Source: an uncultured Eubacteriales bacterium (GTDB lineage: Bacteria; Bacillota; Clostridia; Peptostreptococcales; Anaerovoracaceae). From it: a stretch of 37,939 nt of DNA. Made by a program: the position numbers and the translations under genes. The DNA is taken from NCBI GenBank assembly GCA_902795265.1, contig CADBKM010000012.1, positions 1 to 37,939 of the forward strand, written 5' to 3'. The notes beneath the pieces were generated by a model, which saw only the letters and a program-made list of their open reading frames with translations, was not told where the DNA came from and did no database searches. Below, in pieces: positions 23,133 to 31,827 of the stretch (the first letter of the stretch is position 1; every line of letters starts with the position of its first letter).

Positions 23133-25064
23133 TTACCCGACTTCTTCGAATTGTGAGTTATATAATTCCGCATATGCCCCGCCCTTGGCGAGAAGTTCAT
23201 CGTGCCTGCCCTGTTCCACTATGTCGCCGTGATCCATTACGAGTATCAGATCGGCGTTTCTGATGGTCGAGAGCCGGTGTGCGATGATGAAGCTCGTTCT
23301 GTCTTCGGTCAGAGCATCCATAGCTTTCTGTATTTCTTCTTCTGTTCGAGTATCTACCGATGATGTAGCCTCGTCAAGTATCAGCAGCCTTTTATCTGCC
23401 AGCACGGCACGGGCTATTGTGAGGAGCTGCCTCTGCCCCTCAGATATATTGGTAGCATCTTCGTTGAGAACCATTTTGTAACCGCCCGGAAGAGCCTTGA
23501 TAAAGTGATGCGCTTTTGCGGTTTTTGCCGCATTTATGATCTCTTCATTCGTGGCGCCTTCACGTCCGTAGGCGATATTCTCTCTTATGGTACCGCTGAA
23601 CAGCCAGGTATCCTGGAGCACCATCGCGAAGTTATCGCGCAGCTCCTTTCTGGTAAACTCCCGGATGTCTCTTCCGTCTATAAGTATAGAACCTCCGTCT
23701 ACATCATAGAACCTCATAAGCAATTTTACCATAGTTGTTTTGCCTGCGCCTGTCGGACCTACGATCGCTATCTTCTGTCCGGGCTCTACCTTTGCGCTGA
23801 AGTCCTTTATTACCGGATGATCCTTTTTATATCCGAACCTGACATGCCTGAATTCCACCGCGCCTCTGACTTCTCCCATCTCGTCGGCAGCATCTGCAGC
23901 GTCTGTCTCCTCCTCTTCATTGAGGAACTCAAAGACTCTCTCGGCTGCGGCAGCCATGGACTGCACCTGATTCATTATCTGAGCTATATCCTGTATCGGC
24001 TGTCCTATGTTCTTGACATACTGCACGAAGGCCTGTATGTCTCCTACTCCGATCGAACCCCTTACGCAGAATATGCCTCCCGCAACAACGACTGCGGCAT
24101 ATCCGAGGTTGCTCACTATCCTCATCAGAGGACGCATCATTCCGGACAGGAACTGAGACTTCCACGCGGATTCATAGAGCTTCTCATTCGACTCATCGAA
24201 TTCTCTTGTGACCTCGGCCTCCCTGTTGAATGCCTTGACTACCAGATGGCCCGAGAACGTTTCTTCGACCTGCCCGTCGATTATACCGAGATATTTCTGC
24301 TGAGCCGCAAAATGTTTCTGCGATACCTTTATGAGCGCGCCCATCACAAGTGCGGAAAGAGGTATCACCATAAGAGCGATCAGTGTCATCGTGACGTTTA
24401 TCGTAAGCATTACGACAACTATGCCCGTCATGCTGATTATGGCCCATATGAAGTTCGATATGCTCTGGCTCAGCGACTGGCCGAGAGTGTCGACATCGTT
24501 GGTGATCCTCGAGAGGATCTCGCCTGTCTGCACCCTCTCAAAATAGGATATCGGCATGCGGTCTATCTTCTCAGAAATATCGCGCCTCATTCTGTAAACT
24601 ATCTTCTGCGTCACATTGGTCATGATGAGCGCCTGCACATACTGCGCGATGGCGCCTATCGCATACAGCGCCAGAGTGAGCAGGAGCACACGCGCAACGG
24701 CTTCAAAGTCTATTCCGCCCGTACCGTGTATTTTGTTCATCACGCCCTCTGCAAGCAGAGTGGTCGCACGGCCCATCACCTTAGGGCCGACGGTCTCAAA
24801 AATAGTTGCAATCGCGGACACGACAATAACAACTGCCACAGCGAACTTGTACGCTCCCATATATCTGAGCGTATCTCCGACCGCCTTGCGGAAGTTTTTA
24901 GGCTTTTCACCGGGAGCCAGTATGCTGCTCGGTCCGCCGCCCCTGCGGCGCTGCCTTTTGCCGTCGCCCTGCCCGGTCAGATCAGCATCTTCTGACTGTT
25001 TCTGATCCGCATCATCCTTAACGGCTGCCTCGTATTCACTTTTCTTTTTTGTATCTTCTGCCAT
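23133..25064 (-). CDS. ABC exporter subunit (TMD-NBD), consensus-ATPase partner
   Basis: A 643-residue half-transporter with a charged N-terminal extension of about 75 residues, six transmembrane helices (75-370) and a C-terminal nucleotide-binding domain. Walker A is GPTGAGKTT, Walker B LLILDEATSSVD with catalytic Glu, and the H-loop IIAHRLST is intact. Its signature reads ISEGQ rather than LSGGQ. It starts 3 nt after the second half-transporter. Together they form a type IV heterodimer in which this subunit supplies the competent Walker B and the weakened signature. Export substrate unknown; multidrug or lipid-like transport is typical for this type. Confidence 0.93.
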   Translation of the reverse strand: MAEDTKKKSEYEAAVKDDADQKQSEDADLTGQGDGKRQRRRGGGPSSILAPGEKPKNFRKAVGDTLRYMGAYKFAVAVVIVVSAIATIFETVGPKVMGRATTLLAEGVMNKIHGTGGIDFEAVARVLLLTLALYAIGAIAQYVQALIMTNVTQKIVYRMRRDISEKIDRMPISYFERVQTGEILSRITNDVDTLGQSLSQSISNFIWAIISMTGIVVVMLTINVTMTLIALMVIPLSALVMGALIKVSQKHFAAQQKYLGIIDGQVEETFSGHLVVKAFNREAEVTREFDESNEKLYESAWKSQFLSGMMRPLMRIVSNLGYAAVVVAGGIFCVRGSIGVGDIQAFVQYVKNIGQPIQDIAQIMNQVQSMAAAAERVFEFLNEEEETDAADAADEMGEVRGAVEFRHVRFGYKKDHPVIKDFSAKVEPGQKIAIVGPTGAGKTTMVKLLMRFYDVDGGSILIDGRDIREFTRKELRDNFAMVLQDTWLFSGTIRENIAYGREGATNEEIINAAKTAKAHHFIKALPGGYKMVLNEDATNISEGQRQLLTIARAVLADKRLLILDEATSSVDTRTEEEIQKAMDALTEDRTSFIIAHRLSTIRNADLILVMDHGDIVEQGRHDELLAKGGAYAELYNSQFEEVG

Positions 25065-25067
25065 GAA

Positions 25068-27167
25068 CTATGCCAGCGCAGCCTCCGACAGCTGTGAAAG
25101 AGCTGTCTCTCTGTATATTTCACAGGTCTCCATAAGTTCTTTATGGGTACCCTTTCCTGCTATTCTGCCTTCATCGAGAACAATTATCTGTTCCGCGTGA
25201 AGAATTGTTCCTACCCTCTGAGCTACGATTATGCGCGTGCTTCCTGCAGTGCGCGAAGCCAGCGCCTTTCTCAGAGTAACATCGGTCTTCATGTCGAGAG
25301 CCGAGAAAGAATCGTCGAAGATCATGATCGAAGGTTTCTTAACTACAGCTCTGGCGATCGCAAGCCTCTGCTTCTGTCCGCCGGAGACATTGGCTCCGCC
25401 CTGTGAGACTTCTCTGCCGAAGCCCTCAGGCCTTTCATCGATGAACTCGGTCGCCTGGGCTATATCCGCCGCTTCTCTTACCTCTTCATCGCTTGCGTTC
25501 TCATCGCCCCATCTGATGTTTTCAGCCATGGTGCCCGAGAACAGTATTCCTTTCTGCGGCACATAACCGATCGCATCTCTGAGCGACTCGAGCTTTATGT
25601 CTCTGACATCAATGCCGCCTATCGTGATACGGCCCTCGGTAGCTTCAAAAAACCTTGGTATCAGATTGATAAGAGTCGTTTTTCCGCAGCCGGTAGCACC
25701 GATTATTGCTGTCGTCTCTCCCGGCTTTGCAGTAAAGTCAATGTCTGTCAGCACATCCTCTTCTGCGTCAGGATATCTGAATGTGACATGCTCAAACCTT
25801 ACCTCTGCGCCCTTTCCGTCTGTGTCAAGAACAACAGCATCATCACTGTTTTTGATGGAAGTCTCCGTTTCAAGAACTTCATATATTCTGTCGGCAGCGA
25901 TGCCCGCCCTTGGGATGAATATAGCCATGCTCGCAATCATCAGGAACGAGAATACGATCTCCATCGCATATGCTATAAAAGCCGTCATTGTGCCTACCTG
26001 AAGCCTGCCCGCGTCTATCCTGCCTGCAGCGACCCAGGTGATCCATATGGAAAGCCCGTACATCACGATCATCAGAATAGGCGTTATGGTGATCATGGTG
26101 CGATTGACAAACAGCTGATTCCTGTAAAGATCAGTATTCGCCTTGTCGAAGCGCCTCTCTTCAGTCTCCTCGCGTCCGAATGCGCGGATCACCTGTATGC
26201 CCGTGAGGATCTCACGCGATACCGCATTAAGTGCGTCGATAAGGGACTGCATGATCTTGAATTTAGGCATCGCAATGACAAATGTCGCTCCCACCATCAG
26301 CAGTATCGCAATAACACCGGTCACTATGACGAAGTTCATGTGAGCGTGTGTCTGGTATACCTTTATGATGGACCAGGTGCAGATGCATGGCGCAAAGAGC
26401 ATCATCCGGAGCATCATCGTGGATGTCATCTGTACCTGCTGTATGTCGTTCGTTGCGCGCGTAATGAGTGAGGATGTCCTGAATTCATTCATCTCAGCGC
26501 TTGAGAAAGACATGACATTTGTGAAAAGACGCGATCTGAGATCTTTGCCGATGCTTGCGCCCACCCTTGCCGCAAGGAGCGAAATAAAGGTAGTGAACAC
26601 CAGTACGGACAGCGACATCAGGAGCATCAGGCCTCCGACCCTGAACATGAATGCGTTCTGGATCGCCAGCAGATCGAGCCCGGCCTCCTCATCGCAGTCT
26701 CCGGCATAGGCTATGCCCATGGCGAGCATGTTGCTGTTCTGCCCGGAATCTTCTCCGCTCTCATCAGCCGCAGCGCTTCCGGCTGCTGACTGAGCCTCCG
26801 CGAAGGTCTCTCCGTTTTTCTCCGCATAACGGGCAACAACAGGCTCAAGCAGCTCATCATCGAGAGCCTCAAGCTCCTCATTGCTCATCTCTCTTCGCTT
26901 TAATATGCCGTTTTCTTCCGGGTCAAATGCCCCCTCCCACAGAGAGCGCTGCTCATCGCTCATCAGCGATGCCGCGGCATTCAGCTCGGATTCCGTGACC
27001 GCCTCAGGCACTATGTGTTCGATTCCCCTGTTCTGAATACCGGTATCGATGAGAGCCTGTGTGTACTGAGGAAGATTCATCTCACAAAAAGCCTGTCCTG
27101 CCATTAACAGCAGAACAAGCAGTGCGGTCCATTTATAAGGCAATAGCGTTTTAAAGAGATTTTTCAT
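25068..27167 (-). CDS. ABC exporter subunit (TMD-NBD), degenerate-site partner
   Basis: A 699-residue half-transporter. TM1 is at 15-35, and a non-membrane insertion of about 135 residues, acidic and Ala/Glu-rich, precedes TM2 near 175. The insertion should lie outside the cell. The NBD has Walker A GATGCGKTT and an intact signature VSGGQKQR. The catalytic Glu after Walker B is replaced by Asp (IMIFDDSFSALD, near 615) and the switch His by Gln (VAQRVGTI, near 647). That pattern is known for heterodimeric exporters such as TM287/288 with one non-hydrolytic site. The gene starts 3 nt after the LOG protein. Confidence 0.93.
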   Translation of the reverse strand: MKNLFKTLLPYKWTALLVLLLMAGQAFCEMNLPQYTQALIDTGIQNRGIEHIVPEAVTESELNAAASLMSDEQRSLWEGAFDPEENGILKRREMSNEELEALDDELLEPVVARYAEKNGETFAEAQSAAGSAAADESGEDSGQNSNMLAMGIAYAGDCDEEAGLDLLAIQNAFMFRVGGLMLLMSLSVLVFTTFISLLAARVGASIGKDLRSRLFTNVMSFSSAEMNEFRTSSLITRATNDIQQVQMTSTMMLRMMLFAPCICTWSIIKVYQTHAHMNFVIVTGVIAILLMVGATFVIAMPKFKIMQSLIDALNAVSREILTGIQVIRAFGREETEERRFDKANTDLYRNQLFVNRTMITITPILMIVMYGLSIWITWVAAGRIDAGRLQVGTMTAFIAYAMEIVFSFLMIASMAIFIPRAGIAADRIYEVLETETSIKNSDDAVVLDTDGKGAEVRFEHVTFRYPDAEEDVLTDIDFTAKPGETTAIIGATGCGKTTLINLIPRFFEATEGRITIGGIDVRDIKLESLRDAIGYVPQKGILFSGTMAENIRWGDENASDEEVREAADIAQATEFIDERPEGFGREVSQGGANVSGGQKQRLAIARAVVKKPSIMIFDDSFSALDMKTDVTLRKALASRTAGSTRIIVAQRVGTILHAEQIIVLDEGRIAGKGTHKELMETCEIYRETALSQLSEAALA

Positions 27168-27170
27168 CTA

Positions 27171-27752
27171 TCAGTCGTATTTTGAAGTGCGTTCCTCGTC
27201 GATCGCGCCGGCATCTTCCAACGCTTTTTCTATATCTTCTATGCAGGTGACTTCCAGAACAAAGTCGCGGTCATACTGCCTGCAGAATTCCTCAGCTCTC
27301 ATATCATCGAGAAAGTCGAAGAAACGGTCATAGTAACCGTTCACGTTATATATCATTACCGGTTTGTTCACTTTTCCGAGAAGGCCCAGTCTCTTGTAAG
27401 TCATCACCTCGGTGATCTCATCGAGAGTTCCCATACCTCCCGGAAGAGCAATGAAAGCGTCGCCGTGATCGATCATCCAGTTCCTTCTGGTCGACATATC
27501 GTCAGCGATCACTACTTCGCTGAGATCCGATCTTGTCTCTTCGGCAAGAACGAAAAACTGCGGTGTGACTCCTATAGCCTCACCGCCGCCTTCAATAAGA
27601 GCATCCGAAACAGCTCCCATCATGCCGGCGTTTCCCGCGCCGTAGATGAGCCTGTGCCCGTGTTCAGCCATCCACGCGCCGAGTTCTCTGGCACGCGTGA
27701 TGAAATCAGGGTCTTTTCCGTCCGCTGCTCCGCAATATACCGTTATGTTCAT
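27171..27752 (-). CDS. LOG/TIGR00730 family Rossmann-fold protein
   Basis: A 193-residue protein of the LOG family, many of which cleave cytokinin-type N6-modified AMP into the base and ribose 5-phosphate. The diagnostic motif PGGMGTLDEITEV near 104-116 and the upstream MSTRRNWM with its conserved arginine are present, along with the N-terminal YCGAADG and GAGNAGMMG. In bacteria the natural substrate is often unknown. It starts 3 nt after the glutaminase and leads into the ABC exporter. Confidence 0.92.
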   Translation of the reverse strand: MNITVYCGAADGKDPDFITRARELGAWMAEHGHRLIYGAGNAGMMGAVSDALIEGGGEAIGVTPQFFVLAEETRSDLSEVVIADDMSTRRNWMIDHGDAFIALPGGMGTLDEITEVMTYKRLGLLGKVNKPVMIYNVNGYYDRFFDFLDDMRAEEFCRQYDRDFVLEVTCIEDIEKALEDAGAIDEERTSKYD

Positions 27753-27755
27753 GGC

Positions 27756-28838
27756 TTACATTACCGATCTGGCCTGCATTTCTTTAAGTACTGTATTTTC
27801 TTCGTCTTCTTCATCTTCTTTATCCCATTCAGGGTCATAGAAGAGGTTGAGTCTCAGCTTGTTGGAGATCTCTCTGAGGAGTTTGCAGCCTGCGATACTG
27901 TTGCCCTGAACATCGAGTGCAGGTCCGAACACACCTATGCCGGCACGTTTATCGGAGACTGAAAGCAGACCCCCGCCCACGCCGGACTTTGTAGGTATAC
28001 CTACCTTGATAGCAAACGATCCGGAGCCATCATACATGCCGCAGGTCAGCATGAGCGTCTTTGCGATACGGGCTGTGCGCGATGACATATAGCGTTTTCC
28101 GTCAATAGCACAGACACCGTCATTGGCGAGCTTTTTACCGAGATTGGCAAGCGATTCGGCTGTTACATTCATAGAGCACATCTTGGTGTAGAACCTGAGA
28201 GTATCCTCGACATCAGTAGTAATAATGCCTTTGCTCTCGAGCAGATATGCGATGGAACGGTTTCGCGAGCATGTCTTCATCTCTGAATCGAATACTGATT
28301 CATTGAGTTCGATTCCCTGATCAGAGCAGACATTTCTTGTATATCTGAGCATGTCCTGGAACGATACTTCAGGCAGCAGCAAACCGCATACAGCCAGCGC
28401 CCCTGAGTTGATAAGCGGATTATACGGTTTTGAATTGCTTACATCGAGCTCGACGAGTGAGTCAAAAGCTTCTCCCGAAGGCTCCATGCCAACTTTTTTA
28501 AACACATTTTTAAGCCCGCAGACCTCAAGCGCTACAATCAGCATGACGACCTTCGAGACGGACTGCATAGTAAACCTTACGTCGTAATCTCCGAGGCAGA
28601 TCTTGTCACCCTTAAGCGGATACAGACAGATTCCCAGCTGGTGCGGATCTTCTTTTCCAAGCTCAGGAATATATGTGGCGACATGACCCTTAGGGATCTC
28701 TTCTCTTGCAAGATTCATCGCCTTTTCTATTATTTCAGTTGCCTTTTTGGTTTCTCTCAGCTGATAATGCTTATCGATGACGGGCTCTGATGTCATCGCT
28801 GCACCAGCAAGCATCTTATCGGTTTTACTGTCCGCCAT
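27756..28838 (-). CDS. glsA: Glutaminase
   Basis: Hydrolyses glutamine to glutamate and ammonia, using a serine-dependent active site. The nucleophile Ser-x-x-Lys motif is in MQSVSKVVML, with YNPLINSGAL and TKSGVGGGLLSV as further family motifs. The start at 28838 (360 residues) is preferred over an upstream TTG because AGGAGG sits 5 nt before this ATG. The family norm is about 305-310, so there is an N-terminal extension of roughly 25 residues and an acidic C-terminal tail (DKEDEEDEEN). It heads the run glutaminase, LOG, ABC exporter, phosphoglucomutase. Confidence 0.93.
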   Translation of the reverse strand: MADSKTDKMLAGAAMTSEPVIDKHYQLRETKKATEIIEKAMNLAREEIPKGHVATYIPELGKEDPHQLGICLYPLKGDKICLGDYDVRFTMQSVSKVVMLIVALEVCGLKNVFKKVGMEPSGEAFDSLVELDVSNSKPYNPLINSGALAVCGLLLPEVSFQDMLRYTRNVCSDQGIELNESVFDSEMKTCSRNRSIAYLLESKGIITTDVEDTLRFYTKMCSMNVTAESLANLGKKLANDGVCAIDGKRYMSSRTARIAKTLMLTCGMYDGSGSFAIKVGIPTKSGVGGGLLSVSDKRAGIGVFGPALDVQGNSIAGCKLLREISNKLRLNLFYDPEWDKEDEEDEENTVLKEMQARSVM

Positions 28839-28860
28839 TTTGCCCTCCTTACCTTCTGGT

Positions 28861-28880
28861 GCCTTGTTACTGAACAAGGC
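28861..28880 (-). promoter_or_regulatory. Perfect 8-bp inverted repeat in the glsA leader
   Basis: GCCTTGTT and AACAAGGC are separated by four bases, about 25 nt before the glutaminase start codon. There is no T-tract, so it is not a terminator. It could be an operator or an mRNA 5' stem-loop. A TACAAT -10-like element lies about 30 nt upstream on the minus strand. Confidence 0.45.
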
Positions 28881-28958
28881 ATCAAGTTGTTTACAATCAG
28901 TACTTTATTGTACATCAAAACGGCCTATTATGAAAGATTTGACGTTTACTCCCTTTAC

Positions 28959-28975
28959 ATCCCCCTGATGGGGTT
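28959..28975 (+). promoter_or_regulatory. Candidate CsoR-type operator
   Basis: ATCCCC-CTGAT-GGGGTT is an imperfect inverted repeat with G/C tracts flanked by A/T, the style of CsoR/RcnR sites. It overlaps the -35 element of the regulator gene it precedes, which fits autorepression. Confidence 0.55.
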
Positions 28976-29002
28976 AACTTAGCCGCGATCTTTTGTTAAA
29001 AT
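28974..29002 (+). promoter_or_regulatory. Promoter of the CsoR-family gene
   Basis: TTAACT (28974-28979), 17-bp spacer and TAAAAT (28997-29002) with upstream TGT forming an extended -10. The start site is expected near 29009, about 28 nt before the ATG. Confidence 0.6.
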
Positions 29003-29036
29003 TCTTACTGACAAAAGCAGATAACAGGAGGCTGAA

Positions 29037-29441
29037 ATGAGCAGTATGCACGATCATGATCACAATCATACTCATGAGCACTTTCATGAACATACTCATA
29101 TAGATGAAGAGGGGCACGTATTCACTCATACTCATGTTCACGGAGACGGAAACCATCACCATGAACACGGCCATGTGCACTCTGCTGATCATACCAAAGC
29201 TGTTCTTAACAGAATGAGCCGCATAATCGGCCACATGGAGTCGACCAAACGCATGGTTGAGGACGGACGCGATTGCTCCGAAGTTCTCATTCAGCTTTCG
29301 GCCATAGAATCAGCCATCAAATCTGTGAGCCGGGTAATTCTTAAGGAGCATATGTCCACCTGCATAATTGATGCTGTAAAGAAGGATGACCTTGATTCGA
29401 TCGAAGAGCTCAACAAGGCAATAGATAAATTCATTAGATAA
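29037..29441 (+). CDS. CsoR/RcnR-family metal-sensing repressor with histidine-rich N-terminus
   Basis: A 134-residue protein. Residues 53-134 form the all-helical CsoR/DUF156 fold that leaves DNA on binding metal. The metal ligands are Cys80, His105 and Cys109. Spacings of 25 and 4 are identical to the Cys-His-Cys Cu(I) site of Mycobacterium CsoR. The first 52 residues contain 20 histidines, an unusual extension that may bind Ni, Zn or Cu. GGAGG precedes the ATG. It is monocistronic, flanked by a candidate operator and a strong terminator, and no copper pump or metal exporter is next to it. Confidence 0.88.
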   Translation: MSSMHDHDHNHTHEHFHEHTHIDEEGHVFTHTHVHGDGNHHHEHGHVHSADHTKAVLNRMSRIIGHMESTKRMVEDGRDCSEVLIQLSAIESAIKSVSRVILKEHMSTCIIDAVKKDDLDSIEELNKAIDKFIR

Positions 29442-29452
29442 AAGGAAAACAA

Positions 29453-29487
29453 ATGCCGGTGCGGAGTGCACCGGCATATTTTTATTT
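29453..29487 (+). terminator. Bidirectional intrinsic terminator between the CsoR gene and fprA
   Basis: ATGCCGGTGC (29453-29462) and GCACCGGCAT (29468-29477) form a perfect 10-bp stem with a GGAGT loop, followed by ATTTTTATTT on the plus strand. The minus strand also has TTTGTTTTCC after the stem, so it can serve the convergent fprA gene. Confidence 0.9.
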
Positions 29488-29498
29488 GTTCTGTGTGA

Positions 29499-30680
29499 TT
29501 ATTTGTAAGCAGCGGCAAGCTCTTCAGCGAGAGCATCGACCTGAGCACGGCTGACATCATTGAGAGCGGATATCAGCTTGACACCGTTCTCGCAGTAAGT
29601 CATGTTCTTGCAGCCCTCGAGCATGCCCTTCATGACCTTTGCAGCCTGCGGAGCCCATGATCCGTTCTCGATGAACGCCACTCTTCTGTTCTGATAATTT
29701 CTCTCTGTAAGAGACTCGATGAACTCTCTCATGAACGGGAAGATGCCGTTATTGAATGTTGTAGTAGCAAATACGACTGTATCATATCTGAACGCATCTT
29801 CTACTGCTTCGGCGATATCGTCACGGGCAAGGTCTGTAACTTCAACTTCCGGAACTCCGAGAGCTTCGAGCTTCTCAGCAAGCAGCTCTACAGCCTTCTT
29901 TGTGTTTCCGTATACCGAAGTGTAAGCGATGACGACGCCCTTTGATTCAGGCTCATACTTCGACCATGTATCATAAAGGCCGAGATAGTATCCGAGATCT
30001 TCCATCAGTACCGGTCCGTGAAGCGGGCAGATAGTCTGAATATCGAGGTTTGCAGCCTTCTTGAGCACTGCCTGTGTCTGCGGTCCGTACTTTCCTACGA
30101 TGCCGAAGTAGTAGCGCCTAGCTTCGCATGCCCAGTCGTCATCATCCGCGCCTGTTTCGCCGCAGACATCGAGTGCACCGAACTTTCCGAAACCGTCAGC
30201 AGAGAAGAGCACCTTGTCTGTCGAATCATAAGTCATGATTACTTCAGGCCAGTGCACCATCGGAGCAGCTACAAAGCTGAGAGTATGGCTTCCGAGTTCG
30301 AGAGTGTCGCCCTCTTTTACAACAACTCTTCTGTCAGCAAAGTCTTCACCCTCGTAGAAGTTTGCCATCATTGTGAATGCCTTCTGGGATGAGACGATTT
30401 TTGCTTCAGGGAAGGCTTCCATGAAACCTCTGACGGAACCGGAGTGGTCAGGCTCCATGTGCTGTACTATGAGATAATCAGGAGCGCCTGCAGCCTCCTT
30501 TACATTGCCGATCCACTCTTCAGTGAAATGAGCGTCGACGGAATCCATGACTGCGATCTTCTCATCTTTGATCACATACGAATTATATGCCATGCCTTCA
30601 GGCACGATATAGTGGCCCTCGAAAAGATCAACTTCGTGATCATTTACGCCGACATAAAGGATATCATTTGAAATCTTCAT
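29499..30680 (-). CDS. FprA family flavodiiron protein (O2/NO reductase)
   Basis: Flavodiiron proteins reduce O2 to water (or NO to N2O) in anaerobes. The 393-residue protein has an N-terminal metallo-beta-lactamase-like diiron domain with HMEPDHSGSV (the H-x-E-x-D-H iron ligands), later iron ligands in VHWPEVIM and PLHGPVL, and a C-terminal flavodoxin domain starting at VVIAYTSVYGNTKKA near 250. There is no additional rubredoxin domain, so an external electron donor is needed. It lies 28 nt after desulfoferrodoxin, forming a joint O2/superoxide defence operon. An AAGGAG ribosome-binding site is present. Confidence 0.95.
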   Translation of the reverse strand: MKISNDILYVGVNDHEVDLFEGHYIVPEGMAYNSYVIKDEKIAVMDSVDAHFTEEWIGNVKEAAGAPDYLIVQHMEPDHSGSVRGFMEAFPEAKIVSSQKAFTMMANFYEGEDFADRRVVVKEGDTLELGSHTLSFVAAPMVHWPEVIMTYDSTDKVLFSADGFGKFGALDVCGETGADDDDWACEARRYYFGIVGKYGPQTQAVLKKAANLDIQTICPLHGPVLMEDLGYYLGLYDTWSKYEPESKGVVIAYTSVYGNTKKAVELLAEKLEALGVPEVEVTDLARDDIAEAVEDAFRYDTVVFATTTFNNGIFPFMREFIESLTERNYQNRRVAFIENGSWAPQAAKVMKGMLEGCKNMTYCENGVKLISALNDVSRAQVDALAEELAAAYK

Positions 30681-30708
30681 TATTCGTTATTCTCCTTGAT
30701 TGATTTGA

Positions 30709-31086
30709 TTATTCAGCCTTCCAGAGCGAGTGCAGATTGCAGTATGCGTATACGGCCTGAACTTCGTCTCCCTCGCAGATGCGGAAGCATGCCTTTGGAG
30801 CTTCGCCCGGCTTAAGGGACTTTCTCTGATTGCCCTGCTTTGTCTGAACAGCGATCCACTCGATGTAGTGCTCTTCAAGCATCGGATGCTCTACCGAACC
30901 TACTGTTACTTCTACTACATCACCCTTTACTTCAAAAACAGGTACATGCTTTTCTGCAGCAGCGTCTGTTGTGCCCGGAACAAGCTCTTCCATTGGCTCT
31001 CCGCAGCAGACTACCGGGCATCCGGTCTTCTTTACAACAGCAACCATCTGTCCGCACTTTGCGCATTTATAAAACTTCATATCCAT
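30709..31086 (-). CDS. dfx: Desulfoferrodoxin (superoxide reductase)
   Basis: Reduces superoxide to peroxide without making O2, as used by anaerobes. The 125-residue two-domain form has a desulforedoxin-like iron centre (Cys8, Cys11, Cys27, Cys28) and the active centre II ligands His47, His66, His73, Cys116 and His119. The glutamate just before His47 and the following Lys-His pair (EKH) match the catalytic lysine region. An AGGAGG ribosome-binding site precedes the start, and a promoter with an extended -10 lies about 45 nt upstream. It is the first gene of the pair with fprA. Confidence 0.96.
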   Translation of the reverse strand: MDMKFYKCAKCGQMVAVVKKTGCPVVCCGEPMEELVPGTTDAAAEKHVPVFEVKGDVVEVTVGSVEHPMLEEHYIEWIAVQTKQGNQRKSLKPGEAPKACFRICEGDEVQAVYAYCNLHSLWKAE

Positions 31087-31128
31087 AATTATCCTCCTGC
31101 TATTATCAGCCAGTTTAATATCGTGATT

Positions 31129-31157
31129 ATTCTAACACAGAGCAGTTTTGCGGGCAA
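31129..31157 (-). promoter_or_regulatory. Promoter of the dfx-fprA operon
   Basis: TTGCCC (31157-31152), 17 bp, TAGAAT (31134-31129) with upstream TGT giving an extended -10, minus strand. It lies in the divergent gap with the GNAT gene. Confidence 0.6.
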
Positions 31158-31175
31158 TCTCGGGGCTGCTTTTTG

Positions 31176-31205
31176 TTGACGCAGCTCGCTTTAGCGTGAT
31201 AAAGT
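31176..31205 (+). promoter_or_regulatory. Promoter of the GNAT acetyltransferase gene
   Basis: TTGACG (31176-31181), 18 bp, TAAAGT (31200-31205) with upstream TGA. It lies about 58 nt before the start codon and is back-to-back with the dfx promoter, about 20 bp apart at their -35 elements. Confidence 0.55.
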
Positions 31206-31262
31206 AATGAGGTGAAATTATATACAGTATGATCATTGAACAAGAGGACGGAGGAAGCAGAA

Positions 31263-31820
31263 ATGAAGACTTTACCTTTCAGATACGAAGTAATGGACGG
31301 AAAAGGCGAGCCTATGTTCATCGATTTCAGAAGAGCCACACCTGACGATCTTGATAAGGTGCTTGCTCTTCAGGACGCGATCGTAGAGGCCCTTTCGGAT
31401 AAAGATCTGTACGCGACATTTACAAAAGAAGAGTCTCTTGGTCAGCTTGAGCATGATATTTGCATGATGGCCGAATGCGACGGCGAAGTAGCCGGATATT
31501 CCGTCATGATACCGAACGACCCTGATAATCCGGAAAACTACGGAAAGTACTTTAACTATGACAGAGATCAGCTGGCACAGACAGTATCCATGGATCTCAC
31601 TATGGTTGCTCCTAAGTACAGAGGCCGCGGTATACAGCGCATTTTCAACAAGCTTCGCCTCGGTATGGCTGCTGAGATGGGCGCACATGAGGCGCTGACG
31701 ACGATATCGCCTGATAACCCATACAGTTACAGAAACTTCCTGGTTCTCAACTTCGATATCGTAGATGAAAGAGAGCTGTACGGAGGCAAAAGACGTTACA
31801 TCCTCAGAAAAACATTTTAG
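31263..31820 (+). CDS. GNAT family N-acetyltransferase
   Basis: A 185-residue single-domain acetyl-CoA-dependent transferase. The acetyl-CoA loop is APKYRGRGIQRIFNKLR, preceded by the beta-strand MDLTMVAP, as usual for GNATs. The later TTISPDNPYSYRNFLVLNF helix-strand region resembles members that handle small metabolites. The ATG at 31263 is chosen because GGAGG lies 8 nt before it; a TTG 27 nt upstream is in frame but lacks a ribosome-binding site. It is one of only two plus-strand genes, and its substrate is unknown. Confidence 0.88.
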   Translation: MKTLPFRYEVMDGKGEPMFIDFRRATPDDLDKVLALQDAIVEALSDKDLYATFTKEESLGQLEHDICMMAECDGEVAGYSVMIPNDPDNPENYGKYFNYDRDQLAQTVSMDLTMVAPKYRGRGIQRIFNKLRLGMAAEMGAHEALTTISPDNPYSYRNFLVLNFDIVDERELYGGKRRYILRKTF

Positions 31821-31827
31821 GCGAAAC

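Noticed and set aside
23505-24995. Plus-strand 496-codon frame antisense to the ABC exporter
   Set aside because: It mirrors codon structure of a strongly supported gene. There is no family motif.
28837-28877. TTG start for the glutaminase giving 13 more residues
   Set aside because: AGGAGG lies immediately before the internal ATG, whereas the TTG lies within the inverted repeat and has no ribosome-binding site.
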